Shown: positions 30,011 through 41,859, counted from the stretch's first letter. The stretch: 64,000 nucleotides of DNA from Cryptomeria japonica (GCF_030272615.1 NC_081409.1:474172573-474236572), one strand, 5' to 3'. Translations and numbers: made by a program. The notes: generated by a model not told the origin, from the letters alone.

Positions 30011-32352
30011 AGTCTTCCCAAGATGGTCAAGGAGGTCATATCGGCGGGTGAATGACATGGGGGGAGGATTCGGTGAAGGAGGAGCTCCTTGGACAGTTAC
30101 TCTTCCGCGGTGAGTGGTTATATTGCAGTCATTCTGAGAGTGAGACGTGGAAGGTGCGGCACCTTGAATGACTATTTTAGCAGGGTTGGGCCTACTTGCC
30201 GGTTGTGGGGGAGGAGGACCACCTTCAATGGTGACCCTAGGTCTATTTTGTGAAGGGGGAGGATTAGCTCCCTGGACAGTGATGATGTTGACATGGTTAT
30301 ATTCAGGCTCGATACAACCCACCAAAGAGTCAAAGTCAATTATATGATTGGTATAATCGTAGTTCACAACATTAGATGACAAGGCCTTGCCTTTGTCATG
30401 TTTTGGGAAAGTTTCCTGATACATTTTGAGTTTAACATTATTATTACCAGGTTTTGTTGTTGCTACCTCAATATCACCCTTATCAATGAGATCTTGGATG
30501 TAGTTCTTTAGTTTCATACACTTTCATGTATCATGCCCATTGATGCTGGATAGTCACAATACTCATTCTCGTTATACCACCTAGGTTTGGGTTGGTTAGG
30601 GTCAAACGCGTGTTATCGGAAAGACAACCACACTAGCCTAGACAAGCTTTTGAAACACAACCTCAATGGGCTCAACAAGCAGAGTATACTCCCTTGGAGC
30701 TTGATTGTTAGATCGGGGTGGTCACCCCTAGATTGAGACATTATTGGGGGGCCTTTGAGATTGGCTTTGATTGTTTTGACAATTATTGAATTGATTGTTA
30801 GGGGTGGTGGATTTTGGAGGAGTGGCCATATTTTGGACCTACTTTGCATCAGTGACACCATCATTGACTACGTTCTTATTTTTAGACCAAAATTTTGGTT
30901 TATCATTGTTGTAAGAGGAAGTGTTCTGATTTGGTAATGCTTTAGAGTGCCATCCTCTAAAAAGACACATTCAAGGGCTAAGCCTTTATTAGTAAACTTT
31001 TGGAAAGATTTTATACATTGAGATGTCAAGGGTTTTGATATTTGGGGTACCATATTTTTATGAAATAATTCAATTTGGTGTTCCTCTAGCATATCCCACT
31101 AGAATTTCTTTATAAGGTGTCGCCACCTCTGCAAGAAGCTAGTGAAGGTTTCTCTAGGCCTCTATTTTGTGTTACAAAGGTCCATCATGGAAACATCATT
31201 GATAATATTGTAAGCATAGTGGGCCATGAACTTTTCTACCAAGTTTGGAAAGGAGGTAATAGAACCTCGAGGCAGGGACAAGAACCATGTAAGTGCATCT
31301 CCTGTGAGACTTTTAGGCAAAAGTATTCAAAGATACAAATCACTATAGGAGACCTCTTGACATAAGATGTGAAACTCACAGACATGGTCTTGGGGGTCCC
31401 CTTGACCCTCATAATTTGTGCACTTAGGCATCTCAAACCCTAGCGGGTAAGGTGTGACTGATATTGACGGATCATAAGGACAAGGACATAATTCTTCAAA
31501 TGAATAAGGTTTTCTTTTGTTAGTCCCTTCCTTTATGTTTTTGATGATGTTCTTCATGTCTTGAATTTCCTTGATTATATCATGTTGTGGATCTTGGACA
31601 TGATGGACTATGTTTGCCCCGGGTATCTGGTAAGTCATGGATGACATACCACCAACACTAATATATTGGTAGGATGAAGAAGCGGGGATATGAGATGTGA
31701 TGACTGATGTGTCGGGGACTTGGGAGGTGATGATTGGTTGTGACCCGTGGACTGTGGTAGCATGAGAAAGAGAAGTATTGATGAAATTAGTGGCATTGTT
31801 GAGGGGAATAAAAGATTGGGGAACATAGACATATGGGTGAGTAGAAGAGGATGACATATAAGTATGTTAGAGAATAGACGTGATTGGGTTGGATAATGGT
31901 ATAGATGTCAAAAAGGAAGAAGAAGGTTGGATGGAAACTACGGGGATGGATACCATAGGTGCTATAGAATGAGGATGAATAATAGGAGCAACAATGTGAG
32001 TAGGAGGAAATTCTCCCTGTGGTTGTTGATCAAGAATGGATCTATCGAAATCGAGGGGAAGGCGAGCTCCATTTTCAATGAGGGTCTTTAAGAGACCACT
32101 TGGATTGTGTCAGATGAGTTTCTCCATCATTTCTTGATTGTATGTATCCTCTATGAATGTTTTCACTTCCGGGGAGAGGTCATCTTGATCAACCATGTTA
32201 GGGTCCACTTGTGATTGTGGATCTTGAATATCGGGTTGTAAATTTTGCCCTTGTGTGGGATCTTGTATAGGATCTTGATATAGGACACTAATGTCTAGCA
32301 TGCCATATTGTTGTTTGACCATCTTATTCTTTTGAGATCTATTTGTGACCAT
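30011..32352 (-). pseudogene. Element B gag
   Basis: Gag starts at 32352 (MVTNRSQKNKMVKQQYG), as does D (MPVTRSQKAKG). Recognisable blocks are ENGARLPLDFD (32080), a Ser/Pro/Thr-rich segment (31857-31640), the capsid-like GFEMPKCTNYEGQGDPQDHV (31430) and a damaged zinc knuckle, YCDYPASMGM (about 30560), where the first His is lost. After it comes KLKNYIQDLIDKGDIEV. A Pro-rich stretch (30250-30050) with repeats of VTIEGGPPPPQP and VTVQGAPPSPNP leads into the protease. Stops and frameshifts at 32110, 31327, 30868 and 30520 break it. Confidence 0.87.
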
Positions 32353-33529
32353 ATAAGAATAATCTTAGGGAATATTTATTGGAAGAAAGAGCTTGGTGAA
32401 AGGACATCAAAATTTTGGATTTTGATTTGATTTGATGAAGTTGGATTGAATGATTGATTGGGTCCTTAGATTAGGAAAAAGTTTGATTAAGATTGCACCT
32501 TAGTCCTTAGATGAGGATTTTAGGTTGGGGATATTGATGATGAAAACCTCAAACAAGGTGATAACCAAGATGGGTGAAATTTAGACCTTAGGATAATGAT
32601 CAAAGTCTCTTTCTACTAAGGATTGACATGATCCTAAGCAAAAATAAGATGTAGGATTGGGGGTCTTGATCGACACAAAAGATGAGGCAAAGGTACTTAG
32701 GGGAGATTCTTTCCCAAGCACAAAAGCAAAATGATTAATTAACTAAGGATGAGGTCTACATAAAACTTCACAAGGTATAGAACCTTAGAGTGAGGTTGAT
32801 TTGATTTGGATGATTGATTGAGGGATTGGATGAGTGATTGATTTGATTAAGGTTTGATTGTTGGATTGATTGATCCTTAGAAAAGGTGGATGATGAAAGA
32901 TCAAAGGGGAATGATAGTGATGATTAAAAGAAGGTGATGATTAGATTATTATTGAGATGGAAATGACTCAATAAGTGATAGGTTCAGACGACAAATTGTA
33001 TGAAAGGATGCGACCACCCTGATTTTGATGATAGTTGGTATTGAAAGACAAGCCCGATCCTTGGTGTAGGGCACAGACTCTTAGTTTATCACTAGAATAA
33101 AACTCATTGCTATGACCATGAGTATAATCATGATATTGGTGCAAGAAGGTCCTATGTTTGAGCAAGAGTTTGTGGTTGGTGTGCTAGAACTTTCGACATC
33201 TAATGAGTTGGGCTTGGGTGAGTTTCTTCTTCTTGATTGGATGGTGGATATACTTCTTGGGATTCTTGTACAACTTAGGCTTATGGAACATGAAGTGGAA
33301 AATAAAGTGGACTAGGTTTGGACTTTGTTTATGCAAGTGCAAGAATTTGGACTTTGGAATGTTTGTCAAATGTGAAAAGTGGGGAGGTTGTTTGTCAATC
33401 TACTCTTGGCAAGAAAACATCAAGCATAGTAAACACATTGGCCAAGTGTAACACTCAATAATGAGTGTGCAAGTGATGTGGGTCCTAGATTAGCCCAAAT
33501 TGATTTTATGGGTATAGCACAAATGAAGA

Positions 33530-34240
33530 CACTTGAAGAAAACACAACTTAGGCTGGAAAGTGAAACCACTTGATAGGCCCCTCGCATAAGCAATACCTC
33601 ACTCAGGTGGACAAATAGAAATTTTGGTAGCATTGGCTCCCCTCCACGAGACTCACTTCTTGGGCATACTAGATATTCTTATCCCAAAGATCCAAGGATA
33701 TATTATATGGGGAATTTGTGTCCCATCTTAAGTGGATACATGAGTAACTTCGGGGTACAATCTGCATCCCCTGCACTATCAAATGTAGGATTTTGGCTAC
33801 TAAAACTGATGTCTAGTGTAATTTTTGAGGGATCACCAATCTGATGATGAATTCTTGAAGCAAGCCACTTAAAGTTCTAATTGAGCTTATCGGTGTAGGG
33901 AAGGCCCCCACATACATCAAATTCACTCAGCACTCCAGCCGCCCGACCGACTTATTTATATAGTGGCTTGGAAAACCTGTTGGACATCGCACCGTGAGAG
34001 TCGATATCCCTAACGTGTTCCAATTTGAGATACCCTTGTGGGGTGATGAAATCCCCAATCAATAAATACCCCTTAACTACTAAAATAAAAAAGAGAGTGT
34101 CGTTGATCACTCGTTCTCTTACACCCAAGATCTGCGAAGGCGAGGGGAGAGGATACTAGAGTGCAATGGTGGGTCCACTCAACATAAAGTGTGCAAGCGC
34201 ACAAGACACAAAAGACAATGGTTTATTTTAGTCCCACCTG
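33530..34240 (-). other. Conserved leader block in B
   Basis: On the minus strand it matches D 46690-47350, including the order TTTTCCAAGCCACTATATAA, GCTGAGTGAATT, GGGGCCTTCCCT, GATAAGCTCAA and AGTGGCTTGCT. No ORF crosses it. It is the best conserved non-coding part between B and D. Confidence 0.8.
33953..33962 (-). promoter_or_regulatory. TATA-like motif in the leader of B
   Basis: The minus strand reads TATATAAATA after CCAC. It is in the same place as TATATAAACA in D and TATAAAATA in A. It lies about 1.2 kb downstream of the 5' LTR end. Confidence 0.45.
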
Positions 34241-34429
34241 AATAAGATTTTCTCTCTAAAAAATATAAAATGAGACTGAACTAGTGGAAAAATGATTCTT
34301 TGGCAAGCGTGCTACAAGAAAATAGGATTAGTAGTATGATTTTTTTTAACCTTGGACAATCGAAAAAGTGCCTGCAAAACTGAAAAATTGATTAGTAACC
34401 AAAAATCCTAAGGATACAGTGTATGCACT

Positions 34430-35090
34430 GATCCATAGGCAGATGTGTTGCAGCGCCTGTGCAGGCGCTAAAGTAAGTCTGCAGCCCTAAAACAGAGAAT
34501 AGCAGGAAAAACTGAAATTTTAATTTTTTTTCCAAAAATTTGAATAACTTATACCTGAGCAGACGCGCCGAAGTTAGAACGAGGCGCTGAAAGACAAAAA
34601 CCTGACACTAATAGTTAGCCGAATTTCAAAATTTTGAATTTTAAAAATTGGCAGGCTTTCGGGTTCAGCGTAGGTGCTAAACCAAAGCACAAACGTTGAT
34701 CTTCCTGTAAGCCCAAAAATTCCAACTAATTGCTTAATTTGACAAAAGCAGAATAAAAAAAGCCTATTCTACTATTTTTTCTTTTTCTTTTTTAGGTATT
34801 TAAATTTATTTTTTTTGTGATTTTTTTAGTTAATAGAAAGCAAAAAAACTTAAATTCTAGCTCTAAAAAATAATATCAAAATACAGTATGGCGCACACGT
34901 TGATGCAATGGCGGTCGCGCTAAACTGCAAAAGCTGCAAAAACGGTGGTTAAAATTTTAAATATTGAAAATGGACATGCTGAACCGCATCGGACGCGCTA
35001 AAGCAGTGGGGTGGATGCGCTAAAGTGCAGGCGAACGCGTTGAAGCGACAACCTATGAGCTAAAAACACTAAAATTCACAAAAAAAAGTT
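34430..35090. repeat. Degenerate GCGCTAAAG minisatellite (leader of B)
   Basis: The motif GCGCTAAAG and variants (GCGCTGAAAG, GCGCCGAAG, GCGTTGAAGCG, GTGCTAAAC) recurs about 15 times, often 19-22 bp apart (clearest at 34985-35070). It occupies the same PBS-proximal position as block 4 of A. Confidence 0.65.
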
Positions 35091-35105
35091 AGAAAACGGG
35101 ACGTT

Positions 35106-35123
35106 GGTCCCACCGGGCGTGCA
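35106..35123 (-). other. Primer-binding site of element B
   Basis: The minus strand reads TGCACGCCCGGTGGGACC, a few T bases after the LTR end. It resembles the PBS of A (TGGCGTCCACCGTGGGGCC) with a changed third base. The tRNA is not assigned. Confidence 0.55.
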
Positions 35124-35498
35124 AAAAAGAAGCAAGGGAAAATCAAATTGAGGGATAATGGTTAGTTTAATCCATAAAACATTCAAATACATCAAAAACA
35201 AGATAACATACCATTATACCTTCACAAACCTTCACTTATTCCTCAGATTGAGCCTTTGATGAAGTGGAATGCGCCCAAATGCTCCACTTGGTTGGATTGA
35301 CTCCAAGATTGGATGTGGGTTGCTCTCCAAGATGCACAACAAGGATAAATGGGATGGAGTGATGGATACTTGAGTGATGGATATGGATTCTAAGGATTTT
35401 TGCCTATAATGATGATGTTTTTTTGATGGATTTCTAGAGCTATGTGGACAACATGATATTACTTGATTGGAGATGAAAAATGAAGGGGAGGAGACCCC

Positions 35499-35506
35499 AA
35501 TTTATA
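35499..35506 (-). promoter_or_regulatory. LTR TATA box of element B
   Basis: The minus strand reads TATAAATT in the context AATCTATAAATTGGGG. D has the same context twice (AATCTATAAATTGAGC). Probably the LTR core promoter. Confidence 0.5.
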
Positions 35507-36084
35507 GATTTGAGGGAGGATGAATGGATGATTGAGATTGAAGATGAATCAAGGGTGGAGATTGAAGGAAAAGGGAGCACATGGATTCATAGGACATGAG
35601 GTGACAAGTGTGGAGACCATGAGATTTTCCATAAAGACATTTATTGTCTCCATACTCCACAATGTACATGGGGAAGAGATCCTCAAGTACATAGGGAAGA
35701 CAAAAAGGAATTAAAAATTCCTTGGGGTATGAAGAGGGAATTAAAAATTCCTAAAGTATTGGATGCATGGGGGGATGAGACAAGAAAAGAAATTTAAAAT
35801 TCCTTGGGAAGGTGAAAGATATGGGAGAATGTGAGATTTTTAAATCCTTGAAATGACCCAATTGGGTGCATTAAAGGTGGAAGGTGAGGAGGGGACAAGT
35901 AGATTTTATCCATTTATGGCTATGGATTGACTTGGTGGCTAATCATGGGGATTAGGCACTATAAAATGATTAAGAAGGAGTTTTAGGTGCGATAATGAAG
36001 AAATAGAAGACAAGTGGGATTTGTAGGAAGATTTAACAAGAGGAGAGAGAATGAGTGGGAGAATTTAAAATTGGAGAATAATGT

Positions 36085-37269
36085 TGTAGTGTTGGTGAAA
36101 TGTGCATGAGAGATCAAGAGGAAAACTACCCTTTCCCTTCAAGGAGAGATGAGAGTTTCACTATTGATTACCCTTCAAACACTTTTCACCAAGTTACATT
36201 TGGAAGAGGAGAGGAGAATTCACTAGATTCAACCTTCAAGGATGAAGATTGAATTTTGACTAAAATAGGAATGATAAGTTGATCCCCTCTTCCTTATTTG
36301 AAATGGAAAGGAATTGATTGAATTATGTAGTGCAAAAGTGACAAAGAACTGATTATAACTTAAGATCGGAACATGGGATGAAGTTGTGCAACTGGATCTG
36401 GTAGTAATATGCTGAGACGAAGTCGCCCTGCGAATTTGAGGAAAAGTTGCCCGGATCGTGGCGGGAACGTACACGGTCCTCCGAAAAATCTGTGAAATGA
36501 AAAGGGTTTTTCTGCCTCTGCAAATGGATCCCGAATCTGAAAGTATAGCTACACACCTGCAACCTACACACAAAAAAGAGAGGAAAATGGGTTGGGATTG
36601 GGGGTTTGCCTTTAGGTCAAACCCTAGTTTTGTAATTAACCAAGTAATGAAAGAAAATACTTGCAAGTAGATGTAAATGAAAGACTGAATTGTAAATCAC
36701 CTCAAGGAAGGTTGTGATAGCAACATTGATAGAAATGCTTGTGTGGAATTGAATGTTGGAATCAATCTCCTCTTCAATGGTTGAATCCTTGACTTGAATG
36801 CAACACCTAGCTTTGAAGGGAGACTTGAGAATGCTCAATGCTGGAAAAGAATGCTTGAATGCTTGAATGCTTGATCACTTATGCAACTTGAAAAAATCCA
36901 ATCTCATCCAACTTTGACCTATCGAACCTATGCAAATGAGAGGATGAATGTCCCTTAAATACATGTTAGTGGATTTGATTTTCATCACAGGCCGACATCG
37001 GGGGAGTTTCCCGCCCAATGCACAACTCACAATGCATGCTCTAGGAAGGTCTTGACCCAAAATAGGGCAGGGACAGGGGCGCCACGCCCTTGTCCTACCC
37101 GTTTCTCCAGGACAGAGTGCGGACAGGGTGGTGCGAAGGCCAAGGAAGAAGCAGATTCTGAGGGCTGGGCAATTTTCGGTCTCCGATCAGGCTAGAGTAT
37201 TTGATCTTGCATGCATGAGGACCCTAATGCAGTAAAAAATTGCTAGGGTCGCAATTTTATGACACTACA
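36085..37269. mobile_element. Solo-LTR-like insertion in the 5' LTR of B
   Basis: This 1185-bp element has ends TGTAGTGT...ACACTACA (8-bp inverted repeat) and a perfect 5-bp duplication AATGT (36080-36084 and 37270-37274). The 3' LTR of B has the uninterrupted site AATAATGTTAAGC, proving insertion. Size, TG...CA ends and a 5-bp duplication fit a solo LTR. No direct repeats, PBS or coding domain are visible inside. Its orientation is uncertain; the minus strand starts TGTAGTGTCATAAAATTGCG. Confidence 0.85.
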
Positions 37270-37605
37270 AATGTTAAGCATGATTATGAGAGATTCTAGA
37301 AGAATTATTTAAGGTAATGGGGGATTTAGAAAAGTGATTTGTATGAATCAATTAATTTAGTTAATTAATCTAGATTAATTAACTAAAGGGATTTTAGAAG
37401 AAATAAATAATTAGATAAGTTTAGAAGAATAGGTAATAATTGATTTATTAAATAAATCAATTATTTGGTCTATGATAACAGGATTAATTAAATTTAATTT
37501 AATAAAAGTTGAGAAGAATAAGGACTAACATAATTAAATAAATTAATCATGTAGAAAGGATAAAATTAATTAGATTTTTAATTTAATTAATTTTAGATGT
37601 CTACA

Positions 37606-37974
37606 ATTGTCACATCCAAATTAGGCATTCTAGGTCACACTGATGAAGATGACAATCCATAACCTAGTAGAGATGTATGTTGAACAAGCTCGAAAGACTC
37701 AAGAATCTCCTCTGAAGATAAAGATGCCTCCTCCAAATGCTGGTCAAAAGTACCCACACTCATGTCAAACTGTGATGAATGATCATGTGGAGAATGAACA
37801 AGAGGATCCAATTGTTCCTCGACAACAACTGAAGAAGAATCAACTTAATCAAAGAGAAGATGAATATAATGTATAGTGTCTCCCTAGTCTAAAATATGAG
37901 ACTCCACAAAACAAACCTGCAATGTCTGTCAAGTAGTCATCCCAATGAATCAGATCTAGAAGATAATGTATATC
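37606..37974 (-). pseudogene. Copia internal fragment (acidic linker-like)
   Basis: The minus strand has an open acidic/Ser-rich stretch (about 37850-37640, with LSSEEILESFELVQHTSLLGYG), which looks like a copia polyprotein linker but has no domain I can name. It starts next to the 5' LTR of B. Confidence 0.4.
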
Positions 37975-38606
37975 TTATTGCATTGAATCACAAGTAGCCA
38001 TGGATGTAGCAACACAAGTATCCTCAAAATAAATAGTAGATGGAGGAGACGGAATGCAAGGTTCAATAACTAGATCTGATGTGAGAATACCCAAGTTCAA
38101 GTAACCAAAGTTCTCAAAATCAATATTCACACTAGGAGTGTGATCAATAGCCAAAGGATCAAAACCATCATTAGGGGCAAAGTCTGAAAAGGTATATAAC
38201 TGAGATGCATGATCCACCATACCAGTAGCAATTATCTCTCTACTTTCGAAGTCTCGAATGATGAATAAATTAGGTGTGAATTCCATAGTCTTCCTCGTTC
38301 CACCATGGGTGATCTGATAGATGGAAAGAAGATTGTTTGACAAATGAGGTACACATAAAACACCATTGAAAGTGCCATCCCCAATATCAATAAAACCTTT
38401 CCCAATCACAATCATATCAATATTGTTACCCATCATAATAGGTGGCATAACACAAGGCTCAAAAGAAGAGAACATAGGCTGTGTAGAAGTTATATGATGA
38501 GAAGCTCTAGAATCTAGGAGCCATCTCCCCGATTCACAACTTGTAGAAGCACAAAGAGCTTTGCCTTTACCTTTATTTTCTTCAGAAGCAAGTCTTGCAT
38601 GAATTT
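37975..38606 (-). pseudogene. Copia protease and pre-integrase region
   Basis: The minus strand reads GRWLLDSRASHH, the copia protease active site with D-S-G-A-S changed to D-S-R-A-S. It continues with MFSSFEPCVMPP, MGNNIDMIVIGKGF and NGVLCVPHLSNNLLSIYQI, the standard VLxVPxLSxNLLSV motif of copia. The 166-codon ORF 38475-37975 covers the second part. Integrase zinc and DDE motifs are not found, so the element is internally deleted or B removed them. Confidence 0.88.
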
Positions 38607-38991
38607 TTACCTTAGTAGATCTTGACTATTTTGAATTAGAAGAAGAAGTCGACTCAAACATTCGAGAAGGAAGATCAATGTTATTTTTCTTAAGAAGATG
38701 TTCCAATTCATCGATATCCTTCTTTTAACAAGAATGTTCTTCATGTCCAGTCCTTTTGCAATATGAGCAAGTAGATTTCTCCTTCTTGGATGAATCACCT
38801 TTTGAAGATGATTTATTTTGTGCTTGATCTGTATGTGGCTTTGGCTTTGATTTCTTTTGTTTTGTGTTATATTGCCCTGACTCTTTCTGTCCCTTAGGTT
38901 GAACAACCAACAAGGTTTGATTCTTTGATGGCTTAATGAGACCCATACAAAGAAGTTTCTATTGTTCATGTATCAAAGAAAAAGATGCAAA
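38607..38991 (-). pseudogene. Copia gag C-terminus with zinc knuckle
   Basis: A Lys/Gln/Ser-rich stretch leads to CSYCKRTGHEEHSC, a canonical C-x2-C-x4-H-x4-C nucleocapsid knuckle that binds element RNA. Stops at 38725 and at the link to the upstream gag break the frame. Confidence 0.88.
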
Positions 38992-39519
38992 TTAAGGCTT
39001 AACATAAGTTGATCCCATAGTTAGCCTATGAGTATGAAAGCTAGAAACAAAAGATGCATATTGAGAGCCAAGTTTGTTCAATACATTGTAGACCAACTCA
39101 ATGTTCTTTTTCTCAATCCCACATTTTTTACACTGTGCTCTCAAATCATTAACCTTAGTTATGTAATCTTGGATGTTGCCAAAGTTCTTTGGATCAAGGC
39201 TCATCAAATCATTATCAATCTGATAGCCTCTCACTTCATCAGTTGTACCATACAAAGTTTTTAACTTTTCCCAAGCTTCATGTGAAGTTTTACATGCTTC
39301 AATCTGAAACATTAGATCAAGGGAAACAAAACTATGAAGCCATCCAAGAGCTTTAGTTTGTTCAAACATCCATTTTATCTTTTCCTTATCTTTTGTAGGT
39401 TCATCTACCTTCTGTTCAACATATGGAGTGTACCCTAGTTGCATTAGTGCATTCCATGCATGTTGATGCCAAGTTGCATAATTATAAGGTGTTAGTAATG
39501 AAACCTTAGAATGATCCAT
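38992..39519 (-). pseudogene. Copia gag N-terminal region
   Basis: A 175-codon ORF starts MDHSKVSLLTPYNYATW, the usual copia gag opening (x-L-x-x-x-N-Y-x-x-W). It continues with AWEKLKTLYGT, the UBN2/gag-polypeptide motif, and a helical stretch of IQDYITKVNDLRAQCKKCG. It ends at a stop near 38992. Gag makes the particle shell. The start codon lies 11 bases after an A/T-rich CCTGCACCT context and fits the family. Confidence 0.9.
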
Positions 39520-41344
39520 AGGTGCAGGAAAATAAGAGAAAAAGTAAGCAGATCAGTAAACACACACACCAAGAGAGACTCCCCCCTTTTCACTCAATCA
39601 AGATTCCCCCCCAACAAGAAATTGATTGTGGCATTTTATAAATCAATGCATTTACAATGCTGGAGTTTGTTTTCCAAAGTTTTACAATGTCCAAGATGGA
39701 CTCAAATACTGAAAGTACAATATAATCTCAATATTAGAACCTCAAACTAGCACCAATGTGTAGTGCTCGAAAAAATATCCAACTTTTAAAAAAAAGAATC
39801 ACCTTGATCTGAGGTTGTATGTGAAATTTACGTACGTTTGAAGTTGAGTAAATGAGGTCTATCCTTTAGATCTAATGAAAAACTTAAATTATCAAAAAAA
39901 AAACCTTTTGAGCAAAAAAATAATGATTCCATTGTGAAGAGCACGAAATTCTGCCCCAAATAAAAAAAATTGCACCTGAAAACACCCCTGTATGCTCGAA
40001 ATATGGTCGTTTGAAGTTTGAGTGCAAAATTAAAAATTACAATGGAGAGGGGTTAAGATTTGCAAAATACAAAAATTAATCCACCAAATTTGACAAATAG
40101 TCACCTCCCAATAAATTTGGCTCATTCCAAAGCTAGAGAAGCTGCCAAAATTTGAAAACCACCCGTATAGAAAAAAAATCAACTTATTTAGAGTAGCTCC
40201 GAATTGAATTTCTTCCTCTGCCAAAATTAGGAAACCTGCTAAAATTGGATTTCCACTTAATATCGGTGAAACGCCAAAATAATTTTCATGGGAACACCAA
40301 GCATGAAAGTCGAGGAGAGCATGTGTAGTAGAGCCGAGGTTGGAGGTCGAGCGAGGGTTGATGCAGTAAAAATAAATTATTTTTATAAGTTTGTTTTTGG
40401 GGCCGAGCACACCACAAACCATAAAGGGGTCCCGTAAAGGAGTTAACCCATCACGTAGACCAGGACCACACCCAAGGGATTTTTTGTTTTATGAAAAAAA
40501 ATTAATTTTAAAAAATTCCAAAAAAAACTTACGGGGGGCTTGTATGCCTCATCCCGACCCTGTGAAGGGGTGGCAGGTTTTAAACCCTAGCACATAGCCT
40601 TACGCATAGGGGGCACAGGGACCACCTACGTGGTACTCACATACCTCCTGGTACGCACTGCAGTGGGGCTAATAGGGGGTACAATACCCTATTGGTGCAG
40701 TTACAGTTTGATTTTTGTTTTATATTTTTTTTCAATATTTTTCAAAAAAGTTTATAAAAAACTATAAACTTTTACAAATAAAAAAACTATTATTTTTTTG
40801 AAAAGCAATAATAATTTTTAATCACAGAAAATATAATATATATATTGTTTTAAATTTCAAATCCGTACCATTGGCAGGTGGGCCATAGGGCTCATTTGCT
40901 AATTTTTTTTTGCCTCAAATTTGACTGTGTCAAAAATTGATGGATTGAAAGTCAAATTTAGCATTTTTGGGCCTTCTGGATGCGATGGCACTGTCCGTTT
41001 GCCCTCAAAATGCACTGAAATATCAGCTACCCTCCAGATCAACTAATGAAAGCTCTGCTTCACACCTTCACCAATTTTGCATCCGGTGTCTGATCTGGAT
41101 GAAACAAAAGGCAAATTTGACTTTCTCGGTTGCTTTGAACTCAATGGTGAGCTCAAATTTACTCCAAGAATCTCCAAAACACTTGCAATGATAAGCAAGA
41201 AATGAGAACAACCTAGAAGCTATAATTCCTTCAAGCTTTTCTAATTCTCAAAGCCATCATCGGATGCAAGAGATCATACTTTACTTTCAAGAATAAAATG
41301 AATCTAGATTCTTTAAAGATTTGCTAACCCACAAATTGCAACTA
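39520..41344 (-). other. Long region between copia PBS and gag
   Basis: 1.8 kb is unusually long for a copia leader, so it may include another insertion. A TTGGTGCTAG stretch at about 39750 (minus) resembles a second PBS, which would mean that gag belongs to a different copia unit. Short ORFs (for example 40030-40422) have no motifs. GC-richer text at 40380-40700 has no recognised feature. Confidence 0.4.
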
Positions 41345-41356
41345 GCTCTAATACCA
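41345..41356 (-). other. Primer-binding site of the copia element
   Basis: The minus strand reads TGGTATTAGAGC directly after the LTR end AACA. It is one base from TGGTATCAGAGC, the initiator-tRNA-Met PBS typical of plant copia elements. Confidence 0.85.
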
Positions 41357-41859
41357 TGTTAAATTTAGCTGTGAAGCCACCCAAGATCAATGTGATTGAA
41401 GGAAAGAAAGACAAGAATCCAAGAGCTGAACAAAACTCAACACTCTCCTAGCACTAAACTAGACTCATAATCTAAGCTAATGTTATCGTTCCAGTACTAA
41501 GCATAGGGAGAGGCGAGGGCTTGTTTATATAAGAAAATATGGGCATATAAAACCAAGAGAAATAATAACTCCTTGTATCCCAAAATAGAAGGAAGTTTTA
41601 CTTACTTGGTAAATGCCAAATACATGGTTATGCCAACTCAGGTAAAGACAACAAATGGTTATGGGGAGGTGGAAAATAAATCCAAAAGAGGGTTTGACAT
41701 TCAACCACCCAAATGTGGGTGTGAATGGCACATGTGAATGTAGGATTTTGCCACATGTCCTCATTCTAACCATTCTGATATAACCTAAGCAATCTTAATA
41801 ATGTGTAGGAAAAATAATCATTCCCTAACATAAGAGAAATAAAAAAAACAACACTAACA
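41357..41859 (-). mobile_element. 5' LTR of the copia element
   Basis: 503 bp with TGTTA...TAACA ends, aligned along its length with 17057-17558. The PBS lies next to its 3' end. Right flank AAGCC (41860-41864) is the second target-site copy. Confidence 0.9.

Larger units (their letters stand above)
32353..35105 (-). other. Element B untranslated leader
   Basis: 2.75 kb between PBS and gag with no gene. It holds GATT-rich simple sequence (32400-32470, 32800-32890), the conserved block 33530-34240 with a TATA-like motif, and a GC-richer, roughly 20-22-bp-spaced GCGCTAAAG repeat (34430-35090). Layout matches A and D. Confidence 0.7.
18020..37605 (-). mobile_element. Ty3/gypsy retrotransposon B (complete layout, 19.6 kb including one insertion)
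   Basis: LTRs of about 1.28 kb bound the element: 18020-19303 (3') and 35128-37605 (5', enlarged by a 1185-bp insertion). The flanks are GTTGT (18015-18019) and ATTGT (37606-37610), one transition apart. From the 5' side it has PBS, a 2.75-kb leader, gag, protease, G-patch, linker, RT, RNase H, second RNase H and integrase. Then come 2.7 kb without genes, an antisense plant-mobile-domain ORF and a polypurine tract. The dual RNase H and the extra ORF point to the Tat lineage. All ORFs are broken. Confidence 0.9.
35128..37605 (-). mobile_element. 5' LTR of element B, interrupted by a solo LTR
   Basis: On the minus strand it starts TGTAGACATCTAAAA at 37605 and ends CTTGCTTCT at 35128. Excluding the 1185-bp insertion and one 5-bp duplication it is 1288 bp, close to the 3' LTR at 1284 bp. 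Many substitutions separate the two, so insertion is old. Confidence 0.88.
17057..41859 (-). mobile_element. Ty1/copia retrotransposon (minus), expanded to 24.8 kb by nested element B
   Basis: A pair of about 500-bp LTRs in the same orientation bounds this region: 17057-17558 (3' LTR, next to a polypurine tract) and 41357-41859 (5' LTR, next to an initiator-type PBS). Between them on the minus strand lie copia gag, zinc knuckle and protease pieces (39519-37975), then gypsy element B (18020-37605), then a 450-bp internal remnant. Without B the copia element is about 5.2 kb and lacks recognisable integrase, RT and RNase H, so it was already deleted or non-autonomous. Confidence 0.85.

Noticed and set aside
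36229-36670. 145-codon ORF within the solo LTR
   Set aside because: Overlapping ORFs in other frames, no motif, and located in an LTR-like insertion with defined ends.
40030-40422. 130-codon minus-strand ORF
   Set aside because: F/L/I-rich chance ORF with no motif, in AT-rich DNA upstream of copia gag.
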